Shown: positions 18,162-28,163 of the stretch, piece after piece
How the letters are laid out: every line of letters starts with the position of its first letter
How positions within the stretch are numbered: the first letter of the stretch is position 1
Assembly (NCBI RefSeq): GCF_030403745.1
Contig: NZ_JAQMWP010000001.1
Coordinates: forward strand, 682,001-746,000
Reading direction: 5' to 3'
Origin: Streptomyces sp. S.PB5
GTDB taxonomy: Bacteria > Actinomycetota > Actinomycetes > Streptomycetales > Streptomycetaceae
DNA: 64,000 nt
The notes under the pieces: model-generated
Seen by the model: only the letters and a program-made list of their open reading frames with translations
Databases searched by the model: none
What the model was told of the DNA's origin: nothing
Position numbers and translations under genes: made by a program

Positions 18162-18395
18162 ATGACTCCGACCATCCCTGCCGCTTCTGCGGACCGCTAC
18201 GCCCGCCTCGCGCGCGGCTGCCGTCCGCGCGGCTGTCGCGCGCCCGCCCGCCGGGTGCACGGCCGCCGGGTGCGGTACGTGATCGGAGATGAGCCGGGGC
18301 AGGTCAACGGCATGCGATGGCAGCAGCGCCCCTTCAGGGGCGCGGGGCTGTATTTGATGTGCGGCGACCGCCGCGCGGGCGCGACCAGCCACTGA
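18162..18395 (+). CDS. trpM: Tryptophan biosynthesis modulator TrpM-like protein
   Basis: 77-residue basic protein between trpC and trpB, the position of TrpM in Streptomyces coelicolor, a small protein reported to modulate tryptophan biosynthesis and development. The core, residues about 12-50 (YARLARGCRPRGCRAPARRV, then VRYVIGDEPGQVNGMRW), has the paired Cys and Arg-rich pattern of the family. ATG 18162 lies 22 bases after trpC. The last 20 or so codons fall inside a dispersed repeat (see 18332-18393), so this C-terminus is probably a recent extension. Confidence 0.8.
   Translation: MTPTIPAASADRYARLARGCRPRGCRAPARRVHGRRVRYVIGDEPGQVNGMRWQQRPFRGAGLYLMCGDRRAGATSH
18332..18393 (+). repeat. Dispersed Streptomyces repeat inside trpM (copy 2)
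   Basis: Blocks 18337-18353 and 18368-18384 are identical to the inverse complement of an intergenic element at 16203-16263. Here the element forms the 3' end of trpM, so the repeat is translated, giving GAGLYLMCGDRRAGA. Confidence 0.75.
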
Positions 18396-18469
18396 CGGCC
18401 CGCAGTCGACTGACAACCCCACGCCCCACGGCGATCAGGCGTTTCCCAAACTCACCGTGAGGTTTCCGC

Positions 18470-19749
<1,280 letters not shown>

Positions 19750-19753
<4 letters not shown>

Positions 19754-20568
19754 GCGGGAACATTCAGCTGCTGACCGACACCCTCGCCGGTGCCAAGGCC
19801 GAGGGCCGCTCCGCGCTCATCGCCTACCTCCCGGCCGGGTTCCCGACCGTGGACGGCGGCATCGAGGCGATCAAGGCCGTCTTCGACGGCGGTGCCGACG
19901 TCGTCGAGGTGGGCCTGCCGCACTCCGACCCGGTTCTTGACGGTCCCGTCATCCAGACCGCCGACGACATCGCCCTGCGCGGCGGCGTCAAGATCGCGGA
20001 CGTGATGCGGACGGTGCGCGAGGCGTACGAGGCGACCGGGAAGCCGGTGCTCGTGATGACGTACTGGAACCCGATCGACCGCTACGGCGTCGAGCGGTTC
20101 ACCGCCGAGCTCGCCGAGGCGGGCGGCGCCGGGTGCATCCTGCCCGACCTGCCCGTGCAGGAGTCGGCGCTGTGGAGGGAGCACGCGGAGAAGCACGGGC
20201 TCGCGACCGTGTTCGTGGTGGCGCCGAGCAGCAAGGACGAGCGGCTCGCGCAGATCACCGCGGCGGGCAGCGGGTTCGTGTACGCCGCCTCGCTCATGGG
20301 GGTCACCGGTACGCGCGCGTCGGTGGGCGCGCAGGCGCAGGACCTGGTCGAGCGCACGCGCGCGACCGGGACCGGCCTGGCCGTCTGCGTCGGGCTCGGG
20401 GTCTCCAACGCGACGCAGGCCGCCGAGGTGGCCGGCTTCGCCGACGGGGTGATCGTGGGCTCGGCCTTCGTGAAGCGGATGCTGGACGCGCCGGACGACA
20501 AGGCGGGCGTCGAGGCGGTGCGCGAACTCGCGGGTGAGCTGGCGAAGGGCGTGCGCAAGCAGGCGTAG
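19750..20568 (+). CDS. trpA: Tryptophan synthase alpha chain
   Basis: 272-residue barrel that cleaves indole-3-glycerol phosphate to indole and glyceraldehyde 3-phosphate. The catalytic Glu and Asp are in [15 protein letters not shown] (about residues 50-64), and the phosphate loop is [12 protein letters not shown]. Starts at GTG 19750 overlapping trpB. Last gene of the trpBA pair, followed by a strong terminator. Confidence 0.96.
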
Positions 20569-20656
20569 GGCTCTCCGCGGATCCCGGCCGTGGTCCTGCG
20601 GAGCCTGGCCCCAGTCGGGACATTTCGTACAGGTCACTCGAACGGGTGGACCTGGG

Positions 20657-20685
20657 ACCGGGGAGGCGCGCTGCGCCTCCCCGGT
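20657..20685 (+). terminator. Terminator after trpA
   Basis: Perfect 13-bp GC stem (accggggaggcgc / gcgcctccccggt) with a 3-base loop. It stands 14 bases before the DsbA-like gene, and so also lies in that gene's leader. Confidence 0.85.
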
Positions 20686-20698
20686 TCGTTCTGCGGGT

Positions 20699-21475
20699 GT
20701 GAGCGAGAAGAACCGTGAGGGAAAGCGCACCGCCCGCGAGCGGCTGGCGGTCGAGCGAGAGAAGCAGAAGACCGCGGAGAAGCGGCGGCGGACGCTGATT
20801 GTGGGTGCCAGTGTCGTCTGTGTGCTGGGGCTCGCGGCGGTGATCGGAGTGGTCGCCGCCAACGCGGGCAAGGACGACGACAGCGACACCGCGGGCCCGG
20901 TCGTGGCGCCCTCGGGGGCCAACGGCGACGGCAACCTCGCCGTCCCGGTCGGCAGGACGAGCGCCAAGTCCACGCTCACGGTCTGGGAGGACTTCCGCTG
21001 CCCGGCCTGCAAGTCCTTCGAGGACGCCTACCGCTCGACCATCCACGAGCTGACCGACTCCGGACAGCTGAAGGCCGAGTACCGCCTCGCCACGATCATC
21101 GACACCAACATGGGCGGCTCCGGCTCCCGCAAGGCGGCCAACGCGGCGGCCTGTGCGCAGGACGCGGGCAAGTTCACCGCGTACCACGACGTGCTGTACG
21201 AGAACCAGCCGGCGGAGACCGACGACGCCTACGCCAAGAACAGCAAGCTCATCGAGCTGGCCAAGAAGGTCGACGGCCTGGACACCCCGGCGTTCCGCAC
21301 CTGTGTCGAGGGCGGCACCCACGACAGCTGGGTCGCCAAGTCCGCGGCGGCCTTCCGCAAGGGCAAGTTCACCGGTACCCCGACCGTGCTCCTGGACGGC
21401 AAGAACATCTATCAGGACCAGACGATGACCCCGGCGAAGCTGAAGCAGCTGGTGCAGGAGGCCAACAAGGGATAG
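20699..21475 (+). CDS. Membrane-anchored DsbA-like thioredoxin-fold protein
   Basis: 258-residue protein. It has a charged N-terminus (residues 1-32, rich in Lys/Arg/Glu), one membrane anchor (about 33-55) and an extracytoplasmic thioredoxin_4/DsbA-like domain. That domain carries the redox motif CPAC in EDFRCPACKSFED (about residues 97-109) and a cis-Pro loop (TGTPTVLLDG). It probably acts in disulfide formation or exchange outside the membrane. Two further cysteines (AACAQDAG and RTCVEGG) may form a structural bridge. GTG 20699 is chosen; the frame is open further upstream into the terminator. It precedes lgt. Confidence 0.88.
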   Translation: MSEKNREGKRTARERLAVEREKQKTAEKRRRTLIVGASVVCVLGLAAVIGVVAANAGKDDDSDTAGPVVAPSGANGDGNLAVPVGRTSAKSTLTVWEDFRCPACKSFEDAYRSTIHELTDSGQLKAEYRLATIIDTNMGGSGSRKAANAAACAQDAGKFTAYHDVLYENQPAETDDAYAKNSKLIELAKKVDGLDTPAFRTCVEGGTHDSWVAKSAAAFRKGKFTGTPTVLLDGKNIYQDQTMTPAKLKQLVQEANKG

Positions 21476-21558
21476 GAGTTCTCCGGCCCTCCCGTTATGG
21501 ACCCGTAGCCGGGCTGCCTGCCGCGGGCGCCGCCCGGCACGGTAGCGTCGGGGTTGCC

Positions 21559-22539
21559 ATGGAACTTGCCTACATTCCCAGCCCGTCGCGCGGGGTGATC
21601 CACCTCGGCCCCATTCCGCTGCGCGGCTATGCGTTCTGCATCATCATCGGCGTCTTCGTTGCCGTCTGGCTCGGCAACAAGCGCTGGATCGCCCGGGGCG
21701 GGCGGGCCGGCACGGTGGCCGACATCGCGGTCTGGGCCGTGCCGTTCGGTCTGCTCGGCGGCCGGCTGTACCACGTGATCACGGACTACGAGCTGTACTT
21801 CAGCGAGGGCCGTGACTGGGTGGACGCCTTCAAGATCTGGGAGGGCGGTCTCGGCATCTGGGGCGCGATCGCGCTCGGTGCGGTGGGTGCCTGGATCGGC
21901 TGTCGCCGCCGGGGCATCCCGCTCCCGGCCTACGCCGACGCCATCGCCCCCGGCATCGCCCTCGCACAGGCGATCGGCCGTTGGGGCAACTGGTTCAACC
22001 AGGAGCTGTACGGGCGGGAGACGGATCTGCCCTGGGCCCTGCACATCACGTCCTCCACGGACGGCCGGGTCCCGGGCTACTACCACCCGACCTTCCTCTA
22101 CGAGTCCCTGTGGTGCATCGGCGTCGCCCTCCTCGTCATCTGGGCCGACCGCCGCTTCAAGCTGGGCCACGGACGAGCGTTCGCGCTGTACGTCGCCGCG
22201 TACTGCGTGGGCCGGTTCTGGATCGAGTACCTCCGCGTCGACGACGCCCACCACATCCTGGGCCTGCGGCTGAACAACTGGACCGCGGTCATCGTGTTCC
22301 TGCTCGCGGTGCTGTACATCGTGCTGTCGGCGAGGAAGCGCCCGGGGCGCGAAGAGGTCGTCGAGCCGAATGCCGCTGACGGTGAGGACGCGGAGGACGA
22401 GAAGACGGACGGCGAGGAAAAGGCCGAGCCCGGCTCCGCCGAGGTGAAGGCCGAGGCCGAGTCGAAGGACGAGGCCGGATCGACGGATACGGATGCGGCC
22501 GAGTCCGCGGATGAGGCCGAGTCGGCCAGGAAGAGCTGA
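21559..22539 (+). CDS. lgt: Prolipoprotein diacylglyceryl transferase
   Basis: 326-residue membrane enzyme that transfers diacylglyceryl to the lipobox cysteine of prelipoproteins. Conserved blocks are GGRLYHVITDY, GGLGIWGAIALG, the family signature AIGRWGNWFNQELYG (about residues 137-151) and GRFWIEYLR. After the last helix (about residue 260) a tail of roughly 60 residues is almost wholly Glu, Lys, Asp, Ala and Ser. Such acidic tails are common in Streptomyces Lgt and probably disordered. Confidence 0.95.
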   Translation: MELAYIPSPSRGVIHLGPIPLRGYAFCIIIGVFVAVWLGNKRWIARGGRAGTVADIAVWAVPFGLLGGRLYHVITDYELYFSEGRDWVDAFKIWEGGLGIWGAIALGAVGAWIGCRRRGIPLPAYADAIAPGIALAQAIGRWGNWFNQELYGRETDLPWALHITSSTDGRVPGYYHPTFLYESLWCIGVALLVIWADRRFKLGHGRAFALYVAAYCVGRFWIEYLRVDDAHHILGLRLNNWTAVIVFLLAVLYIVLSARKRPGREEVVEPNAADGEDAEDEKTDGEEKAEPGSAEVKAEAESKDEAGSTDTDAAESADEAESARKS

Positions 22540-22552
22540 CGGCTGTCGTACG

Positions 22553-22591
22553 ACGACGAGGGCGCCCGGGTCTGCCGGGCGCCCTCGTCGT
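22553..22591. terminator. Bidirectional terminator between lgt and the ADP-ribosylglycohydrolase operon
   Basis: Perfect 17-bp stem (22553-22569 with 22575-22591) and a 5-base loop, between the convergent ends of lgt and the CitE-like gene. This is the longest hairpin I found in the window. Confidence 0.9.
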
Positions 22592-22604
22592 ATGCGGGCG
22601 GTCG

Positions 22605-23435
22605 TCAGCGGCGGCGTGCCAGGGACAGGGTGCGTCGGGCCGCCGCCACCACCGCGGCGTCGATGAAGCTGCCGTCGGGCAGTGCCTGGGCGCCCGGTTC
22701 CACGGACGCCGCCTTCACGATCGTTTCCGCCTGTTCGATCTCCCAGGTCGTCGGGAGGTAGGCCCGCTCGATCACCGGGAGCTGGCGGGGGTGGATGGCG
22801 GCGCGGCCCAGGAAGCCGAGGGTGCGGCCGTGGGCGCAGGAGGCGGCCAGGCCCTCCAGGTCGCGGATGTCGGGGTGGACCGACTGGGGCGGGGGCGGGA
22901 GGGCCGCGGCTCGGGCGGCCACGACGACTCGGGAGCGGGACCAGTCGAGGCCGGCGTCGTCGCGTACGCCCAGGTCGGCGCGGAGGTCCGCCTCGCCGAG
23001 GGCGATGCCGTGCAGGCAGGGGTGGGCCGCGGCGATGTCGTAGGCGCGCTCCACGCCCAGGGCTGTTTCCAGGAGGGCGTAGAGGGAGAGGGCGCCTCCG
23101 GCGGCGGGAGGAATGCGGTCGGCGATGGTGGTGATCTGGTCCGGGGAGGTGACCTTGGGGAGACGGAGGCCGGCCAGGCCGGGGAGGGCGGACAGTGCCT
23201 TCAGATCGTCCGCCGCGAGAGGGCTCTCCAGGGCGTTCACCCGGACATGGACGGGGACGGGGTGGGGCTCGGTCAGGAGCTCGGCCGTGGCGTCGCGGGC
23301 GTAGGCCTTGCGGTCGGGGGCGACCGCGTCCTCCAGGTCGATCACCACGACATCGGCGCCGGCCGTCAGGGCCTTCGCCACCACGTGCGGGCGGTCGCCG
23401 GGGGCGTACAGCCAGGTCAGTGGTGCTGCCGTCAT
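22605..23435 (-). CDS. CitE/HpcH-type CoA ester lyase
   Basis: 276-residue HpcH/HpaI/CitE-type aldolase-lyase. Members cleave or hydrolyse acyl-CoA thioesters such as citryl-, malyl- or citramalyl-CoA with Mg. Metal and substrate blocks are VVIDLEDAVAP (about residues 30-40), VHVRVNALES, the Glu in YALLETALGVE (about residues 122-132) and ALGEADLRADLG. The start ATG 23435 overlaps the CoA-transferase stop (ATGA). Last gene of a seven-gene operon. With a CoA-transferase beside it, it probably finishes degradation of a CoA-linked acid. The true substrate is unknown. Confidence 0.85.
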   Translation of the reverse strand: MTAAPLTWLYAPGDRPHVVAKALTAGADVVVIDLEDAVAPDRKAYARDATAELLTEPHPVPVHVRVNALESPLAADDLKALSALPGLAGLRLPKVTSPDQITTIADRIPPAAGGALSLYALLETALGVERAYDIAAAHPCLHGIALGEADLRADLGVRDDAGLDWSRSRVVVAARAAALPPPPQSVHPDIRDLEGLAASCAHGRTLGFLGRAAIHPRQLPVIERAYLPTTWEIEQAETIVKAASVEPGAQALPDGSFIDAAVVAAARRTLSLARRR

Positions 23436-24634
23436 ACGGCGCCCGCCTGGCGCAGCGTCGCCAACTCGGCCTTGGTCAGGCCCAGTTCGGTCAGGACCTC
23501 CGCGGTGTCCGCGCCGTGCGGGCGGCCGGTCCAGCGGATCGCGCCGGGGGTGGCCGAGAGGCGGAAGAGGACGTTCTGCATACGGAGGGGGCCGAGCTCC
23601 GGGTCGGTGACCGTGGTGATGGTGTCGAGGGCCTCGTACTGGGGGTCCGTCATCACGTCCCGCACGTCCTGGACCGGGGCCACCGCGGCCTCCGCCTTCT
23701 CGAAGGCCGCCAGGACCTCCGTACGGGTGCGGCCGGCGATCCAGGTGCCGACCGCCTCGTCGAGGACGTCGGCGTGGGCGGCCCGGTCGGCGCCCGTGGC
23801 GAACCACGGTTCGGCGATCAGGTCCTCGCGGCCGACCAGGCGCATCACGCGTTCCGCGACCGACTGGGCGGAGGTGGAGACGGCGACCCAACTGCCGTCC
23901 GCGGTGCGGTAGGTGTTGCGCGGGGCGTTGTTGGCGGAGCGGTTTCCGGTGCGTTGCTGGACGTAGCCGAGTTGGTCGTACCAGGTGGGCTGCGGGCCGA
24001 GGACGCTGAGGATCGGTTCGATGATCGCCATGTCCACGACCTGGCCCTCGCCCGTGCGGTCGCGGGCGGCGAGAGCCGTCATCACCGCATACGCCGTCGC
24101 CAGCCCGGCGATGGAGTCGGCGAGGCCGAACGGGGGGAGCGTCGGGGGTGCGTCCGGTTCGCCGGTGATCGCCGCGAAGCCGCTCATCGCCTCGGCGAGG
24201 GTGCCGAAGCCGGGGCGGTGGGCGTAGGGGCCGAACTGCCCGAAGGCGGTGACACGGGTGAGGACCAGACGGGGGTTGGCGGCGGAGAGCTCCTCCCAGC
24301 CGAGGTCCCATTTCTCCAGGGTGCCGGGGCGGAAGTTCTCGATGAGCACGTCGGCGGTGGCGGCGAGGCGCAGGAGGGTGGTCCGGCCGCCCGGCTTGGA
24401 GAGGTCCAGGGTGATCGTGCGTTTGTTGCGGCCGAGGAGTTTCCACCACAGACCCACGCCGTCCTTCGACGGGCCGTGGCCGCGGGAGGGGTCGGGTTTG
24501 GCGGGGTGCTCGACCTTGATGACCTCCGCGCCGAAGTCGCCGAGCATCGTGGCGGCCAGGGGGCCGGCGAAGAGGGTGGCGAGGTCCAGGACACGCAGGC
24601 CGGTGAGGGGTGCGGCTCGGTTCATGGCGGTCAT
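23432..24634 (-). CDS. CaiB/BaiF family (class III) CoA-transferase
   Basis: 400-residue class III CoA-transferase that moves CoA between carboxylic acids. Family marks are LRVLDLATLFAGPLAA at the N-terminus, GAEVIKVEHP, and the catalytic Asp in GQVVDMAIIEP (about residue 200). The long distal helical part with AEVLTELGL is typical. ATG 24634 overlaps the kinase stop by ATGA; a second ATG at 24625 is possible. Together with the CitE-like lyase it forms a small CoA-ester module attached to the glycohydrolase/kinase genes. Confidence 0.9.
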   Translation of the reverse strand: MTAMNRAAPLTGLRVLDLATLFAGPLAATMLGDFGAEVIKVEHPAKPDPSRGHGPSKDGVGLWWKLLGRNKRTITLDLSKPGGRTTLLRLAATADVLIENFRPGTLEKWDLGWEELSAANPRLVLTRVTAFGQFGPYAHRPGFGTLAEAMSGFAAITGEPDAPPTLPPFGLADSIAGLATAYAVMTALAARDRTGEGQVVDMAIIEPILSVLGPQPTWYDQLGYVQQRTGNRSANNAPRNTYRTADGSWVAVSTSAQSVAERVMRLVGREDLIAEPWFATGADRAAHADVLDEAVGTWIAGRTRTEVLAAFEKAEAAVAPVQDVRDVMTDPQYEALDTITTVTDPELGPLRMQNVLFRLSATPGAIRWTGRPHGADTAEVLTELGLTKAELATLRQAGAV

Positions 24635-25524
24635 CCCGTGAACTGCTTGTCGATCTCCGGGCGGTAGGGCATCGATGTGGAGGCGCCGGGCCGCTGGACC
24701 GAGATCGCCGCGGCCGTGGCCGCCCACTTCAGGGCCTGCGGCATGGGGCGGCCTTCGCCCAGTGCCACCGCGAGGGCGCCCACGAAGGTGTCGCCCGCGC
24801 CGGTCGAGTCGACCGTGGACACCTGCGGGGCGGGGACGGCCACGGGGTCGGCGTCGCGGGCCACGTAGAGGCTGCCCGCGGAGCCCAGGGTGACCACCAC
24901 CTCCGGCACCTCCTCCAGCAGGGCGAGGGCCGCGGCGTGCGGGTCGGTGCGGCCGGTGAGGGTGGTCGCCTCGTGCTCGTTGGGGATCAACAGGTCAGTG
25001 GCGGTGAGGAGTTCGAGGGGGAGAGGCTGGGCCGGGGCAGGCGTCAGGATCGTCCGGACACCGTGGGCGCGGGCCGCCTCGGCGCCCGCGACGACCGCCG
25101 CCAGCGGGATCTCCAGCTGGAGGAGCAGGGCGTCGGCGCCGGCGATGAGGCCCTCGTCGCCCGGGGCCAGGTGGTCGACGGTGCCGTTCGCGGCGGGGAT
25201 CACCACGATCGCGTTGCCGCCCTCGTCGTCGACGACGATGTGGGCGGTGCCCGACGGGCCCTCGACGGTGCGGAGATGGTCGGTGTCGACGCCGGAGTGT
25301 TCGAGGGTGGAGCGGAGCTGGGTGCCGTAGGTGTCGTTGCCGACCGCGCCCATCATCGAGACGTTCGCGCCGGCGCGGGCCGCGGCGATCGCCTGGTTGG
25401 CGCCCTTGCCGCCGGGGACCGTACGGAACTCGCGTCCCGTCACGGTCTCTCCGCGTTGCGGGGCCTTCTCGACATAGGCGACGAGGTCCATGTTCGTGCT
25501 GCCTAGGACGGCGATGTGGGTCAT
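24631..25524 (-). CDS. Ribokinase-family (PfkB) sugar kinase
   Basis: 297-residue PfkB-type kinase most like ribokinase. The N-terminal GSTNMDLV and TVPGGKGANQAIAAARAG (about residues 38-55) form the sugar site. The C-terminal DSTGAGDTFVGA (about residues 243-254) carries the anion hole and catalytic Asp. It would phosphorylate ribose or a related sugar released upstream in the pathway. ATG 25524 overlaps the stop of ADP-ribosylglycohydrolase paralogue 1 (ATGA). Pairing of such a hydrolase with a PfkB kinase also occurs in E. coli yegU-yegV, which supports a shared pathway. Confidence 0.88.
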   Translation of the reverse strand: MTHIAVLGSTNMDLVAYVEKAPQRGETVTGREFRTVPGGKGANQAIAAARAGANVSMMGAVGNDTYGTQLRSTLEHSGVDTDHLRTVEGPSGTAHIVVDDEGGNAIVVIPAANGTVDHLAPGDEGLIAGADALLLQLEIPLAAVVAGAEAARAHGVRTILTPAPAQPLPLELLTATDLLIPNEHEATTLTGRTDPHAAALALLEEVPEVVVTLGSAGSLYVARDADPVAVPAPQVSTVDSTGAGDTFVGALAVALGEGRPMPQALKWAATAAAISVQRPGASTSMPYRPEIDKQFTG

Positions 25525-26984
25525 GGGCGGGAAGCCTCCAGGTGGGTGAGGTGGGCCAGGGCGTCGAAGCCGCTGCCGTCGAAGTCGGCGACGGTGGTGG
25601 AGAGGCGGTTCTTCAGGGGGGCGGTCCAGCGGTCGGGGAGGTTGTCGGGAGTGCCGGCGAGGAGGGCGGCGATGCTGCCCGCCGTGGCGCCGTTGGAGTC
25701 GGTGTCCCAACCGCCGCTCACCGCTTTGCAGATGGATGCGGTGAAGTCGCCGTCGGCGTGCGTGAGGGCGGCGGTGATGAGGGCCGTGTTGGGGATCGCG
25801 TGGACCCAGTGGTGGGTGTGGGCGTAGGTGGCGTGGAGTTCGTCCACGACCTTGTCGAAGTCTTCGGTTTCTTCTGCCAGTTGGATCGCGTGGTGGATTG
25901 CCTTCATCAGGCGGGAGGTCGGGGGGATCACGGTCAGGCCGGTGCGCAGACAGGCGTGGATGTCGTGCTCGCCGGTGGCCGCGGCGGCGATCGTGGCCGC
26001 CGTGAACATCGCCGCGTAGACGCCGTTGGCGGTGTGGGTGAGGGTGGCGTCTCTATGGGCCTGTTCGGCGGCGGCTGCCGGGTCGCCGGGGTTGGTCCAG
26101 CCGTGGACGTCGGCTCGGATCAGGGCGCCGATCCATTCGCGGAAGGGGTTGCGGTGGCGGGCCGTGTGCGGTGGGTTCAGGCCGAGGAGGAGGTTGCGGT
26201 AGGCGATGCGTTCCGCTGTGAACGTGCGGCCTGCGGGGAGTTCGTCGAGCCAGAGGGTCGCTACGTCGGGGGTGGTGAAGGATCTGCCGTGGCGTTGCAG
26301 CAGGAGGAGGTTGAGGAGGGGGTAGTTGAGGTCGTCGTCCTCTGGCATGCCGTCGATGTTCTCGGCGAGGGAGGTGGGTGCCGAGCGGCGGTTCCAGGGG
26401 TGGGCTTCGAGGAGGGGTTCGGGGACTCCCTTGGCTGTGAAGTACGCGTTCAGGGGCCAGTTGCCGGTGGATCTGGCCAGGGCGCGGATGGCTTCCAGGG
26501 GGAGTTTCTCCACTGGTTTGCCCAGGAGGCAGCCGATGGCTCTGCCTAGCCAGGCTGCTTCGTAGTTGGCCTGGGTGGGGGTTGCTGTCGGGGTGGGTGC
26601 GCTTGCCCGCGCTGGCGGGGTGCCTCCCCCAGAGGGGGGACCCCCAGCGCCCACCCGTGCCGCCCCTAGCGGCACGCCTGCCCGCAGGCTAAGCGGGCTA
26701 AGTGGCCATGCTGGGCACAGTGCCTTGATGCTCGCCAGGTCTGTTGGTTCGGCTTCCTCTGACTTGCTTGGTAGGTCTGCCAGTTCGTCCAGTAGGTCCT
26801 TTGCCAGTTGGCGCAGGTATCTGGAGGAGGGGTCCGGGGAGGCGCCTGCGCTCAGGGGGGCCTCCTGGCCTCCCGCCGCTTTCCATCGCGCCGCGATCAG
26901 GCATGCCTCTCGGCCGTCCAGCACCGCCTGGCGGAGTTCGTGGCCCAGGAGGTCTTCCGGCTGGACCCAGGTCAGTCGGAGCAT
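25521..26984 (-). CDS. ADP-ribosylglycohydrolase family protein, paralogue 1
   Basis: 487-residue protein. The N-terminal region (about residues 1-90) is unlike the other three copies. A Gly/Pro-rich linker (about 95-130) comes from an inserted dispersed repeat, and the ADP-ribosylglycohydrolase (DraG-like) domain follows from about residue 138. The metal motifs are altered or kept as follows: GRAIGCLLGKPVE replaces the usual GxxxGDxxG (Asp lost), the TDDT position reads EDDD (about residue 215), and the distal motif GWDTDSNGATAGS is intact. It may therefore still bind metal. Family members remove ADP-ribose or related ribosyl groups. It overlaps paralogue 2 by 13 bases. Confidence 0.85.
   Translation of the reverse strand: MLRLTWVQPEDLLGHELRQAVLDGREACLIAARWKAAGGQEAPLSAGASPDPSSRYLRQLAKDLLDELADLPSKSEEAEPTDLASIKALCPAWPLSPLSLRAGVPLGAARVGAGGPPSGGGTPPARASAPTPTATPTQANYEAAWLGRAIGCLLGKPVEKLPLEAIRALARSTGNWPLNAYFTAKGVPEPLLEAHPWNRRSAPTSLAENIDGMPEDDDLNYPLLNLLLLQRHGRSFTTPDVATLWLDELPAGRTFTAERIAYRNLLLGLNPPHTARHRNPFREWIGALIRADVHGWTNPGDPAAAAEQAHRDATLTHTANGVYAAMFTAATIAAAATGEHDIHACLRTGLTVIPPTSRLMKAIHHAIQLAEETEDFDKVVDELHATYAHTHHWVHAIPNTALITAALTHADGDFTASICKAVSGGWDTDSNGATAGSIAALLAGTPDNLPDRWTAPLKNRLSTTVADFDGSGFDALAHLTHLEASRP
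26597..26700. repeat. Dispersed repeat inside paralogue 1
   Basis: GC-rich block with a hairpin around ctcccccagaggggggaccc. Bases 26624-26646 are identical to 29338-29360 in paralogue 3. It is in frame and translated into a low-complexity linker (SLRAGVPLGAARVGAGGPPS and following residues). Confidence 0.75.
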
Positions 26985-28156
26985 CTCGGGCCTCCGACCG
27001 CGGTGAAGGCCGCCTCGTGGGCGCGGCGGCGGCGTACGTCCCGTTCGTAGATCTCGCGGGTCACCTCGGTGAGTGTCGTCGCCGGCTCCCAGAGGTCCAG
27101 ACGGCTGGCTTCCGATACCTGTTTCGCCCAGTCCTCAGGGGGCGGGGAGCCCAGGGCGCCCGCGATCGCGCCTGCCATCGTGGCGATCGAGTCGCAGTCG
27201 CGGCCGTAGTTGACCGCGCCCAGGACCGCGTGGCGGAAGTCGCCCGCGGCCACCAGCAACATGCCGAGGGCGACGGGGAGTTCCTCGATCGCGTGGAGGC
27301 GGGAGGGGCGGCGGGCGCCCAGGGAGGGGGCGCGGTAGTCGGGGCCCACGGTGTCGTAGGGGGCGACCGCTTCTCGGAGGGGGATCAGCGCGGACTCGAA
27401 GTCCCTGTGCTCCTGGGCCGCTTCGCAGACCTTGAGGATCGCTTCCCGGGTGCCGTCCTTCGCCAGGGACAGGCATGCCGTGACCACCGACTCCGGGGTC
27501 GCGTCCGGGGCGCAGGCCGCCGCCACCGCCGCCGCGAAGACCCCCGCCGCCTCCCTGCCGTACGACGACTGGTGGGGGCCCGCGATGTCCAGCGCCTCGG
27601 CGTACGCGGCGCGGGGGTTGGCCGCGTTCACCAGGCCGACCGGGGCCATGTACATCGCCGCGCCGCAGTTCACGATGTTGCCGACGCCTGCCTCGCGGGG
27701 GTCTGCGTGGGCGTAGTGGAGGCGGGTGACCAGCCACTTCTCCGCCAGGAAGACGCGGTGCAGGGGGAGCGCCTCTTGTTCCAGCTCCGGGATCCAGCGC
27801 GGGGTCGTCATCAGGTCCGGGACCAGGTGGTCCGCGATGGCGTAGGCGTCCAGGTGGTCGCGGACCTTGGCGTAGACCCTGATCAGGGCGTGCGTCATCA
27901 AGGTGTCGTCGGTGACGTGGCCGTCGCCCTTGTGGTACGGGGCGATGGGGCGGGCCGTGCGCCAGGCGTCGCCGTTCCAGGGGCCGACGATGCCGTGGAC
28001 GCGGCCGCCGTGGCGTTCGAGGATCTGGTCGGGGGAGTAACCCTCGACCGGACCGCCCAGGGCGTCGCCTACCGCCGCGCCCACGAGGGCGTGGGCGATC
28101 CGGTCTTCGAGGGGTGTCGCATCGGGCGGACGTCTTTCTTGCTGTTTGGGCGTCAT
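26972..28156 (-). CDS. ADP-ribosylglycohydrolase family protein, paralogue 2
   Basis: 394-residue protein with the most complete catalytic set of the group after paralogue 4. It has GAAVGDALGGPVEG (about residues 26-39), the proximal metal motif VTDDT at 81-85 and the distal GRDCDSIATMAGAIAGA (about residues 320-336). These Asp/Thr residues bind the two Mg ions in DraG-type hydrolases. ATG 28156 is used, seven bases after the stop of paralogue 3. Probable role is hydrolysis of an N- or O-glycosidic bond to ribose in ADP-ribosyl or nucleoside-like compounds. Confidence 0.9.
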   Translation of the reverse strand: MTPKQQERRPPDATPLEDRIAHALVGAAVGDALGGPVEGYSPDQILERHGGRVHGIVGPWNGDAWRTARPIAPYHKGDGHVTDDTLMTHALIRVYAKVRDHLDAYAIADHLVPDLMTTPRWIPELEQEALPLHRVFLAEKWLVTRLHYAHADPREAGVGNIVNCGAAMYMAPVGLVNAANPRAAYAEALDIAGPHQSSYGREAAGVFAAAVAAACAPDATPESVVTACLSLAKDGTREAILKVCEAAQEHRDFESALIPLREAVAPYDTVGPDYRAPSLGARRPSRLHAIEELPVALGMLLVAAGDFRHAVLGAVNYGRDCDSIATMAGAIAGALGSPPPEDWAKQVSEASRLDLWEPATTLTEVTREIYERDVRRRRAHEAAFTAVGGPRCSD

Positions 28157-28163
28157 GCCCGAA

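Noticed and set aside
20657..20685. The GC hairpin before the DsbA-like gene as a riboswitch
   Set aside because: A single perfect 13-bp stem with a 3-base loop directly after trpA is simply a terminator; no further conserved structure is visible.
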